Positions 54,277 to 60,980 of a stretch of 60,980 bases of DNA are shown here, piece by piece. How positions within the stretch are numbered: the stretch's first letter is position 1; each line of letters starts with the position of its first letter. Both the position numbers and the translations under genes were made by a program. Under the pieces are notes generated by a model. It saw nothing but the letters and a program-made list of their open reading frames with translations, was not told where the DNA came from and ran no database searches. The DNA comes from an uncultured Peptococcaceae bacterium (GTDB lineage: Bacteria; Bacillota; Dehalobacteriia; UBA4068): positions 1-60,980 of the forward strand of contig CASEQE010000078.1 in the NCBI GenBank assembly GCA_949289995.1, given 5' to 3'.

Positions 54277-54879
54277 TTACATCGGCTTACGATCGGCCAA
54301 GGCCAAGGCCAAAGTGGCCTCGTCGGCAAATTCCAAATCGCCGCCCACCGGCAAACCATGGGCGATACGGCTCACCGCCACGCCCTTCTCCTTCAATAAG
54401 CCGGCGATATATAAGGCCGTGGCCTCTCCTTCCACATTGGGGTTGGTGGCCACTACCACTTCTTGGATTTGCTCCTCATCCACCCGCCGCAACAAGCGGG
54501 CTATGGCCAATTGTTCCGGCCCTATGCCGTCCATAGGGGATATTGCGCCGCCCAACACCTGATATACCCCTTGGAAACTGCGAGATCTCTCCATACTAAC
54601 CACGTCGCGAGGTTGTTCTACGACGCACAACAAACGCCGGTCGCGCCGGGGGTCGGCGCAAATCGGACATATGGACTCATCGGTATAACCGCCGCAAATT
54701 GGACAAGGATGAACCATATCCTTGGCATTTAAAATCGCTTCGCTAAAACGATGCAAAGCCGCTTTATCCCGGGAAAGCAAATAAAAGGCCAATCTTTGGG
54801 CGGATTTTGGCCCCACGCCGGGCAAACGGGACAATTCCTGAATCAAACGGCGCAGCGATTGGGGATATAAATCTGTCAT
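54277..54879 (-). CDS. recR: Recombination protein RecR
   Basis: Ring-forming DNA repair protein of 200 aa acting with RecO and RecF at gaps. Helix-hairpin-helix RLPGVGPKSAQRLAFYLL (about 18-35), zinc finger CPICGGYTDESICPIC (about 57-72), Toprim domain from LCVVEQPRDVVSMERS with acidic VEGEATALYIAGLL. Its ATG overlaps the stop of ybaB by one base (TGATG), so it is translationally coupled. Confidence 0.96.
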   Translation of the reverse strand: MTDLYPQSLRRLIQELSRLPGVGPKSAQRLAFYLLSRDKAALHRFSEAILNAKDMVHPCPICGGYTDESICPICADPRRDRRLLCVVEQPRDVVSMERSRSFQGVYQVLGGAISPMDGIGPEQLAIARLLRRVDEEQIQEVVVATNPNVEGEATALYIAGLLKEKGVAVSRIAHGLPVGGDLEFADEATLALALADRKPM

Positions 54880-55196
54880 CAGAACATCCCCGGCAAACCG
54901 CCCATAGCGCCGGTAACCTTGGACATTTTCTCCGCCGCCATGGCCTGCGCAGCGCTAAGAGCGTCTTTCACTGCGGCCAATACCAAATCTTCCAACATTT
55001 CCACATCTTCCGGATCAACAATTTGCGGATCTATGGCAATAGAAAGAATCTCCTGAGAACCGTTGGCGATCACTCGTACCATTCCGCCACCGCTTACCCC
55101 TTCTACTTCCAGGGTTTTTAGTTCTTCCTGTACTTTTGCCATATCATTTTGCATTTTTTGGGCTTGTTTCATTAATTTCTGCATATTGAATCCCAT
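54879..55196 (-). CDS. YbaB/EbfC family nucleoid-associated protein
   Basis: Small DNA-binding protein of 105 aa. MGFNMQKLMKQAQKMQNDMAKVQEEL at the start and ISIDPQIVDPEDVEMLEDLVLAAVKDAL in the second half are the family hallmarks. It forms tweezer-like dimers and is encoded between dnaX and recR in most bacteria, exactly as here. A strong GGGAGG site precedes the ATG. Confidence 0.95.
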   Translation of the reverse strand: MGFNMQKLMKQAQKMQNDMAKVQEELKTLEVEGVSGGGMVRVIANGSQEILSIAIDPQIVDPEDVEMLEDLVLAAVKDALSAAQAMAAEKMSKVTGAMGGLPGMF

Positions 55197-55213
55197 TATA
55201 TCGCCTCCCTTAT

Positions 55214-57091
55214 TTAAAACAAACGATCTTCTTCTATTTCTTCCGCTTGTGGCGGTTCTGTTTCCGGCTTCTCTGCGCCAGTTTGTTCTACGGGTACAAT
55301 TATACCGCTAATTTGCAGCTTTTTACCCCAAACTTGGCTCAGTTTTTCTTCGATCAACGATTTATGTGCCGGCCGTGAACAAGCGCTGGCCATATGCAAT
55401 TCATATCCCGGGGGAAAAGCCAGGGTCAATTGGTCGCCGTTCAATGCCCAAGGGCGTCCTTCCGTAACAAAGAAATAACTACCCAAATTGGCTTTGTAGA
55501 TTTGCTGCAACACATCCGGCCATACCGCCTGCAAACGACTTAATTCTCCTTCTTGCCGCGTCATCCTTACCGCCCCTTGCTGCGCCGGAACCTCCTGTTG
55601 CTGCGGCGAAACCACTGTCGGCCTAGGCGGATTATCCTCTTCCTGTTGCTGCGGCGAAGCCGCCGCCGGCCAAGGCGGATTATCTTCTTCCTGTTGCTGC
55701 GGCGAAGCCGCCGCCGGCCAAGGCGGATTATCTTCCTCCTGTTGCTGCGGCGAAGCCGCCGCCGGCCAAGGCGGATTATCTTCTTCCTGTTGCTGCGGCG
55801 AAGCCGCTAGTCCCTGTTTCTTCTCAGGGGCAGAGAGGGTATCCCAAGGGGGAATATCTTCTCCAGGAGGGCTGCCGTCCTGTTGCGGTTCCGGTTCTTC
55901 CAACCAAGGTGGCAAAGGCGAAGTCGCCGCTTTGACGGTAGATTTGGATACAGACGGGGCGGAAGCAGACGCAACCGCGGCGGCGCCTCGCGGCCGTACG
56001 ATAATTCGCGGCGGATCGGCTTGCGTATTTTTTTCACCCACCTCCATAGCTTTGAGAAAAGCCAGCTCCAAGGTGATACGCTGTTCCCGGGAAAAACGCA
56101 GTCGGCTATCTACATCCGCCAGGCTCACCAACAAATGAATCAAACGGGCCGGCGGCAAAGCCAGCGCCCATTCCGGCAAATCGCTATCCGGACGTTTTTC
56201 CAAAAGCAATGCCAATAAATCCCGCAATTCCGTTAACAGGTCGGCAAAAGCAGCACGAAAATCTCGGCCGGAATCCGCCAATTGTTGCGTCAAATGCAGC
56301 ATACCCGGTACGTCCCGTTGCACCAAAGCTTTCACAAGGGCCAGAATGAAATAACGATCTACAGAGCCGGTAAGTTCGGCAATTTCACCCGGGCCGATAT
56401 CCCCTTGGGCGGTGGCCGCCGCCTGATCCAGCAGGCTAACCGCATCCCGCATACCGCCTTCGGCTTTGCGGGCGATCAGCGCCGCCGCCGCCGGTTGCAG
56501 AGGAATCCCTTCCTCCGCGGCTATATGCAGCAAATGGCCGGCAATGGCATCTTCGGAAATGGGTTTAAAATCGAAACGTTGACAACGGGATAAAACCGTC
56601 AAAGGAATTTTATGCGGTTCGGTGGTAGCGAGAATAAACAAAACCTGTTCCGGCGGTTCCTCCAGGGTTTTCAGCAAAGCGTTAAAAGCTTCCGTGGTCA
56701 GCATATGCACTTCGTCGATAATATAAACTTTGTACTTTCCGACCGTGGGCGGATATTGTACCTTTGCGGTAAGATCGCGGATTTCCTCGACGCCGTTGTT
56801 GCTGGCTGCGTCCAATTCTATGATGTCAAGGTTGTCCTCGCCGCGGAGCGCACGGCAAACTTCGCATTCTCCGCATGGCGAACCTTCGACGGGGTGCAGG
56901 CAGTTTATCGCACGCGCAAAAATCTTTGCCGAGGAAGTCTTGCCGGTCCCGCGCGTTCCCGTAAACAAATAAGCGTGCGCCACCTGGTCGCGCTCCACTT
57001 GGTTTATCAGAGTGCGAACTATAAATCTTTGACCTATGACGTCGCGCCAATTTGTAGGACGGTATTTTCTGTATAAAGTCAGGTATGCCAT
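55214..57091 (-). CDS. dnaX: DNA polymerase III gamma/tau subunit; possible chimera
   Basis: Clamp-loader ATPase of 625 aa. Walker A GTRGTGKT (45-52), zinc Cys C64, C73, C76, C79, Walker B IIDEVH (124-129), SRC sensor TVLSRCQRFDF, then domain III and a Pro/Gln-rich tau linker with a 16-residue tandem repeat (SPQQQEEDNPPWPAAA). Codon use changes inside the gene: the first 110-150 codons favour ATA, GTC, AAC and CGC, like galT; the rest favours GCC, TTG, CGG, like the window. The frame stays open because the region (HMLTTEAFNALLKTLEEPPE) is highly conserved. The join may therefore be artificial. galT ends three bases upstream. Confidence 0.9.
   Translation of the reverse strand: MAYLTLYRKYRPTNWRDVIGQRFIVRTLINQVERDQVAHAYLFTGTRGTGKTSSAKIFARAINCLHPVEGSPCGECEVCRALRGEDNLDIIELDAASNNGVEEIRDLTAKVQYPPTVGKYKVYIIDEVHMLTTEAFNALLKTLEEPPEQVLFILATTEPHKIPLTVLSRCQRFDFKPISEDAIAGHLLHIAAEEGIPLQPAAAALIARKAEGGMRDAVSLLDQAAATAQGDIGPGEIAELTGSVDRYFILALVKALVQRDVPGMLHLTQQLADSGRDFRAAFADLLTELRDLLALLLEKRPDSDLPEWALALPPARLIHLLVSLADVDSRLRFSREQRITLELAFLKAMEVGEKNTQADPPRIIVRPRGAAAVASASAPSVSKSTVKAATSPLPPWLEEPEPQQDGSPPGEDIPPWDTLSAPEKKQGLAASPQQQEEDNPPWPAAASPQQQEEDNPPWPAAASPQQQEEDNPPWPAAASPQQQEEDNPPRPTVVSPQQQEVPAQQGAVRMTRQEGELSRLQAVWPDVLQQIYKANLGSYFFVTEGRPWALNGDQLTLAFPPGYELHMASACSRPAHKSLIEEKLSQVWGKKLQISGIIVPVEQTGAEKPETEPPQAEEIEEDRLF
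55605..55800 (-). repeat. 48-bp in-frame tandem repeat in dnaX
   Basis: A 48-base unit beginning GGCGAAGCCGCCGCCGGCCA starts at 55653, 55701 and 55749 with one silent change; diverged copies start at 55605 and 55797. It encodes 16 residues rich in Pro, Gln and Glu in the flexible tau linker. Confidence 0.9.
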
Positions 57092-57094
57092 TTT

Positions 57095-58666
57095 TTACGC
57101 TTCGTATATCGACACGGAGTTCAGGAACCTTTCAAACGCTTGCTGTCCCTGTTCGGTTTTTTTGAATACCGCGGTACATTCCAAAATCTTTTGGCAGGTC
57201 GCATTGACTCGTGCTATTATCGCTTCGCGCGCCTGCTTTGCAGTCAGTGAAGTACCGAATTCGGATACCATTTGAATGATCATGTCGAAATGCTTCGACA
57301 GCGGGTTTTCGGGATCGGACAAAGCTTTGTAATCGGGAATGTTGCCCGAAGTCAAAATTTCGGCAACTCCGCGAAGTTCCTTTTGCAATCTTCCGGGCAA
57401 TATGAACGTGCCCATGGCTTCGATCAAACCGATACCTTCCTTTTTGATGTTGTGCATGTCCTCGGTGGGGTGGAATATGCCGTAAGGATGCTTTTCGTCG
57501 GTACGGTTGTTTCTGAGGATCAGATACAATACGTATACGTCGTTTTCCCTGCAGGCTATCGGCGTGATAGTGTTGTGCGGAGCGTCGGTATGCGCCAGAA
57601 CGCCGACGGATTCGTCGGAATAATTACGCCACGCCGCCAAGATGTCATGAGCCGCCGCCTGTATTTCTTCGCGGTTCTTTCCGCTAAGTTTGATGACCGA
57701 ATTATACCAATCTAATGTATCTATAGCTACCGATTGATAGTTATCAGAAGCAAAATGCTTTCTTATGGGGCGTTGGAACATGGGCAGCACTTTTTTGCCG
57801 CCTTGGTAATGTTCGTGGGCAAGAATGCTGCCGCCGACTATCGGCAGGTCGGCGTTAGACCCCAAAAAGTAATGGGGGAACATTTCGGTAAAGTCCATCA
57901 GACGGATGAAAGTTTCGTCGGAAATCTGCATCGGGTGGTGAGTTTCCGATATAGCTATTACGTGTTCGTCGAAATAGACGTAAGGGGAAAATTGCATAAA
58001 CCACGGTTCGTCGTTCAGGTACATCGGGATTATGCGAATGGTTTCCCTGGCGGGGTGCCTAAGGGATCCGTGAAAGCCCAGGTTTTCCAGGCACAGCATA
58101 CATTTCGGATAGCCCGTTTGCGGCAACAGTTTTTGCTTAGCGACTTCCGCGTTGGATTTTTCGGGCTTCGAAAGGTTTATCGTGATAGTCAGGTTGCCTT
58201 CCGGCAGAGTGGCTACCCAACGGATGTTTTTATTTATATCCGCCATTCTGACGTAGTTGGAACCTACGGCGAGTTCGTTCAGGTATTGAGTGGCTTTTTG
58301 CGCGCCCTCCATTGAACAAAGTGCGTCGAAGTGAGCTATAACTTCGCCGGGGGCGGGAGTTACATAGCCCATGATCTCCGTTTCGAACAGCAGTTTTTCG
58401 TCCTCGGTCGTCAGACCCGCCTTTACCGCGTAATCGACCAAGGGATCCAGAATGCCCGTTTGGAAGTCGGGGATAGGGCGCATAGCCGCCGCGGGCGCGT
58501 CCATTTTAAACCTTGCCAGCAGTTGGTTTAACGCGTATACGGCGTCGAATCTGCCCAGATAAAGTTTGTCTTTTGCGTATTCCACCAGGGTAGACAGCAA
58601 AACTTTTACGTTTTCGACGTCCGCCCCGGCGGCAGTTTCGGTATCGATTTTTTTTGTGCGTGGCAT
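57095..58666 (-). CDS. galT: Class II galactose-1-phosphate uridylyltransferase
   Basis: Leloir enzyme of 523 aa that exchanges galactose-1-phosphate with UDP-glucose. Class II features: ETHHPMQISDETF (about 240-252), GSNADLPIVGGSILAHEHYQGG (about 272-293) with the histidine nucleophile region H-E-H-Y-Q, and long N- and C-terminal extensions; the HPH motif of class I is absent. AAGGA precedes ATG. It is divergent from galK across a shared region with an operator-like repeat, and ends three bases before dnaX. Codon use (AGA, ATA, GTC) differs from the bulk of the window. Confidence 0.92.
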   Translation of the reverse strand: MPRTKKIDTETAAGADVENVKVLLSTLVEYAKDKLYLGRFDAVYALNQLLARFKMDAPAAAMRPIPDFQTGILDPLVDYAVKAGLTTEDEKLLFETEIMGYVTPAPGEVIAHFDALCSMEGAQKATQYLNELAVGSNYVRMADINKNIRWVATLPEGNLTITINLSKPEKSNAEVAKQKLLPQTGYPKCMLCLENLGFHGSLRHPARETIRIIPMYLNDEPWFMQFSPYVYFDEHVIAISETHHPMQISDETFIRLMDFTEMFPHYFLGSNADLPIVGGSILAHEHYQGGKKVLPMFQRPIRKHFASDNYQSVAIDTLDWYNSVIKLSGKNREEIQAAAHDILAAWRNYSDESVGVLAHTDAPHNTITPIACRENDVYVLYLILRNNRTDEKHPYGIFHPTEDMHNIKKEGIGLIEAMGTFILPGRLQKELRGVAEILTSGNIPDYKALSDPENPLSKHFDMIIQMVSEFGTSLTAKQAREAIIARVNATCQKILECTAVFKKTEQGQQAFERFLNSVSIYEA

Positions 58667-58703
58667 ATTTAAATCCTTAAAGTATAAAAATTAGTTGCGT
58701 AAT

Positions 58704-58719
58704 GTTTACTTAGGTAAAC
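58704..58719. promoter_or_regulatory. Operator-like inverted repeat between galT and galK
   Basis: GTTTAC-TTAG-GTAAAC is a perfect six-base inverted repeat overlapping the -35 of the galK promoter. LacI/GalR-family repressors bind A/T-rich palindromes of this kind, so it is a candidate operator for both divergent genes. No regulator gene is in the window. Confidence 0.5.
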
Positions 58720-58733
58720 CGTTATGGTATAAT
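58705..58733 (+). promoter_or_regulatory. Sigma-A promoter for galK
   Basis: TTTACT (58705-58710), 17-base spacer, TATAAT (58728-58733), 35 bases before the start codon. Confidence 0.75.
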
Positions 58734-58767
58734 CTTGACAGGAACATTATACAAGGAGATTACGATT

Positions 58768-60051
58768 TTGGCAATATTATACGACAAAAAAAGTTTACTC
58801 GAAAACAAAAAATTTGTCGAGACTGTAAGTTCTATTTATACAGTCGCTCCGGAGGAAGCTGCGGACAGAGTCGAAGCTTTGGTCAACGAACACAAAAGGA
58901 GCTTCGGCGCCGACGCCGCGGATACGGTTTTGTTCAGCGCCCCCGGCAGGATCGAAATAGTCGGAAACCATACCGACCACAACAACGGCAAAGTCATTGC
59001 CGCGGCTATTTCCGTGGACTTGTTGGGCGCCGTTTCCGAAACGAAGGACAATAAAATAGTCGTCAATTCGATAGGCTACCCCTCCGTTTCCGTAGATATT
59101 ACCGACCTGGAACCGAAAGAGGACGAAAAAGGCGATTCGGCGGCTTTGGTCAGGGGCATCGTAAAGGCTTTCGTGGACAGAGGTTTGAACGTAGGCGGTT
59201 TTATCGCTACCACCACTTCGGACGTGTTCAAAGGCGCCGGAATGTCGTCGTCGGCTTCGTTCGAACTGTTCGTGGCGGAGGTGTTGAACTCGTTCTATAA
59301 CGGCGGAGTCGTTTCCGCAATAGACAAAGCCATCATTTCGCAATACGCAGAAAACGTTTACTTCGGTAAGCCTTCGGGATTAATGGACCAAATGGCTATT
59401 TCCGTGGGCGGAGCCAGCTATATCGATTTCAAAGATCCTAAAGCTCCGTTGGTAGAAAAGATGCATTGGCCGTTCGAAAACGATATGTCCGTATTCGTAG
59501 TCAACTGCGGCGGAGACCATTGCAATCTGACTCCGAATTATGCCGCGATCATGACGGAAATGAGGGCTATCGCAGGGGAATTCGGACAGGAAAAACTGCG
59601 TTTCGTGGACAAGGGCGAATTTTATTCCTCTATCGGAGCATTAAAGGATAAATATTCCGGCAGAGCTATTTTGCGCGCCATGCACTACTTCGAGGAAAAC
59701 GAACGCGTGGACGAAATGAAACAAGCCATTGCCGACGAGGATCCCGACCTGGCATGCGAACTTATCACCGAATCGGGATTTTCTTCGATGACGAAATTGC
59801 AAAACTGCTATCCCGAAGGGGATTTTTCCGAACCCATTCCTTTGGCGCTCAGCTTGACTCAGGAATACGCCGGCACTTATGCGTATAGGGTCCACGGCGG
59901 CGGTTTCGCAGGCACGATATTAGCCATGGTCGCTCCCGACGCGGAGGAATACGGCGATTATATGGGCTTGATATACGGCGCCGAAAACGTACATAAATTA
60001 AAAATTCGCGATACCGGCGCAATGCGCTTGGATCTGGAATCGGAGGAATAA
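58768..60051 (+). CDS. galK: Galactokinase
   Basis: GHMP kinase of 427 aa that phosphorylates galactose at C1. Signature motif SAPGRIEIVGNHTDHNNGKV (about 52-71; galactokinase GRVNLIGEHTDYNxG variant), ATP loop KGAGMSSSASFEL (about 153-165) and the third motif RVHGGGFAGTILAMV. I chose a TTG start at 58768, ten bases after AAGGAG; an ATG-like opening from 58735 overlaps the promoter -10 and is excluded. The stop overlaps the lgt start (TAATG). Codon use is like galT, not like the rest of the window. Confidence 0.9.
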   Translation: MAILYDKKSLLENKKFVETVSSIYTVAPEEAADRVEALVNEHKRSFGADAADTVLFSAPGRIEIVGNHTDHNNGKVIAAAISVDLLGAVSETKDNKIVVNSIGYPSVSVDITDLEPKEDEKGDSAALVRGIVKAFVDRGLNVGGFIATTTSDVFKGAGMSSSASFELFVAEVLNSFYNGGVVSAIDKAIISQYAENVYFGKPSGLMDQMAISVGGASYIDFKDPKAPLVEKMHWPFENDMSVFVVNCGGDHCNLTPNYAAIMTEMRAIAGEFGQEKLRFVDKGEFYSSIGALKDKYSGRAILRAMHYFEENERVDEMKQAIADEDPDLACELITESGFSSMTKLQNCYPEGDFSEPIPLALSLTQEYAGTYAYRVHGGGFAGTILAMVAPDAEEYGDYMGLIYGAENVHKLKIRDTGAMRLDLESEE

Positions 60052-60950
60052 TGCTTTTGGCCGCTCATTGGACGGGAAACGTTGATCCCGTAGCCTTTAC
60101 TATAGGCGATATTGAAATCGCATGGTACGGTATTATCATTACCTGCGCTATGCTGACAGGCTTGATCGTCGCAATCTTGCGCGGAAAAAAACAAGGATTG
60201 GTAGTCGACGATTTCGTCGAAATATTCCTGATAGCCATACCCCTTGCCATTATCGGCGCAAGGATAGGCTACGTCATGGTGCGACCCGAATATTTCCCTT
60301 CCGATTTTACTTGGGACGATTTCGTCAACGTCATAGCCGTTTGGGACGGCGGTTTGACGATAATGACGGGCGTGCCGTTCGGTATTTTGGGCGGCGCGAT
60401 ATGGTGTAAGATCCGCAAAGTGAATTTGTTGGACCTTGCCGACGTGATAGTTCCCGTCATTTTGTTGTCGCAAGGCTTGGGCAGATGGGGAAACTTCTGC
60501 AACCAGGAAATCTTCGGACCCGAAATCACCGACCCCGCCTTACAATGGTTCCCGTTGGCGGTATATATTAATAGGTTGGGAGGTTTTTATCAGGCGCTGT
60601 TCTTCTATGAAATGGTGTTGGATATTGCCTTCTTTGCCGCGATGATGATTATTCAAAGGCATTTGAAACTGCGCGGCTCGGGCTTATTGATGTATGCTTT
60701 TTCGTACGGACTAATCAGGTTCGTAATGGAATTCTTCCGCGACGACGGCGATATTTACGCGGTATTCAATTATACGCAGGTCATCAGCATAATTGTGGCG
60801 ATTGCCGCGCTGGCGATTTTGATAGCTTTGATAGTCGTAAAGAAGAAAAAAGGTGAAAAAATCTGGTACGGAAAGGGCGGAATTCCCGATGATGAAAAGG
60901 TTAAATTCCATCCGTATCACCGTCCGCAAAAAAAGGCTGCCGATAAATGA
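60051..60950 (+). CDS. lgt: Prolipoprotein diacylglyceryl transferase
   Basis: Membrane enzyme of 299 aa that moves diacylglycerol from phosphatidylglycerol to the lipobox Cys of prolipoproteins. About seven hydrophobic segments; ITCAMLTGLIVA, GGLTIMTGVPFGILGG, and the Lgt signature LGRWGNFCNQEIFG (about 143-156) with the essential Arg/Asn/Glu; then YGLIRFVMEFFRDD near the C-terminus. A basic tail follows. Its ATG overlaps the galK stop by one base. The terminator hairpin overlaps its stop codon. This places a lipoprotein-maturation gene in a galactose operon, in the part of the window with different codon use. Confidence 0.93.
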   Translation: MLLAAHWTGNVDPVAFTIGDIEIAWYGIIITCAMLTGLIVAILRGKKQGLVVDDFVEIFLIAIPLAIIGARIGYVMVRPEYFPSDFTWDDFVNVIAVWDGGLTIMTGVPFGILGGAIWCKIRKVNLLDLADVIVPVILLSQGLGRWGNFCNQEIFGPEITDPALQWFPLAVYINRLGGFYQALFFYEMVLDIAFFAAMMIIQRHLKLRGSGLLMYAFSYGLIRFVMEFFRDDGDIYAVFNYTQVISIIVAIAALAILIALIVVKKKKGEKIWYGKGGIPDDEKVKFHPYHRPQKKAADK

Positions 60951-60965
60951 TCGGCGGCTTTTTTA
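60936..60965 (+). terminator. Terminator overlapping the lgt stop codon
   Basis: GCTGCCGAT / ATCGGCGGC stem (one G-T pair), five-base loop, T6. The lgt TGA lies in the loop side of the hairpin. Confidence 0.85.
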
Positions 60966-60980
60966 TAGCCGATACGCGAC

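Noticed and set aside
55553..55810. Arg/Leu-rich repetitive frame opposite the dnaX repeats
   Set aside because: It is the antisense shadow of the 48-bp repeat, with no start context.

Overview
The window looks like a draft-genome or metagenome contig from an anaerobic, spore-forming member of the Bacillota (Firmicutes). Evidence: a large Bacillus-type SRP RNA with an Alu-like 5' region, CtsR/ClpC, the sporulation genes spoIIID and yunB, a Cys-rich coat-like protein, an S-layer-homology (SLH) protein, Gram-positive terminators and Shine-Dalgarno sites, plus oxygen-defence proteins typical of strict anaerobes (rubredoxin with its reductase, rubrerythrin, anaerobic NrdG activase). I cannot name the lineage; the UPF0280, NIL-ferredoxin, DUF39, CooT, DUF3842 and DUF1638 families suggest a Peptococcaceae-like clostridium or a spore-forming negativicute, but that is inference only. 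No tRNA, rRNA, CRISPR array, intact insertion sequence or prophage was seen.

Layout. 1-2.4 kb: SRP RNA (minus), YbaK-like deacylase, thioredoxin and thioredoxin reductase. 2.5-5.3 kb: TPP-riboswitch-controlled ThiXYZ-type thiamine-precursor transporter. 5.4-10.5 kb: L31, DUF1846, DUF975, DUF1638, cysteine-desulfurase-like enzyme. 10.8-15.6 kb: SLH/phosphate-binding fusion, TVP38-family membrane protein, lipoate ligase, zinc-ribbon membrane protein. 15.6-21.8 kb: rubredoxin reductase and rubredoxin, MobA-like protein, ctsR and an unusual zinc-finger/ClpC fusion, cyclase-family hydrolase. 21.9-25.8 kb (minus): YebC, then UPF0280, NIL-ferredoxin and DUF39 genes (the three families linked to homocysteine synthesis from sulfide), and a CooT/DUF3842 pair. 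25.9-32.8 kb: AGCS symporter, amidohydrolase, nnr, alr, guaB. 32.9-38.1 kb: a peptide-transporter operon in which oppD and oppB are each truncated, next to a truncated DUF169 gene. 38.4-45 kb: class A PBP, yunB, Cys-rich protein, ACT protein and PaaK. 45-48.7 kb: rubrerythrin, spoIIID, purine phosphorylase, holA. 48.7-57.1 kb (minus): SsnA-like amidohydrolase, FakA-like/Asp23 pair, Maf, NrdG, a two-domain lipoprotein, recR, ybaB, dnaX. 57.1-61 kb: galT, galK, lgt.

The right end deserves caution. From roughly codon 110-150 of dnaX to the window end, codon choice changes (more AGA/AGG, ATA and GTC, fewer CGG and TTG), so the first part of dnaX plus galT-galK-lgt may come from a different genome joined inside a conserved dnaX stretch. 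The opp locus has two further joins, each lying on about 18 shared bases. These are either real microhomology deletions or assembly errors, and they affect what can be concluded about function there.
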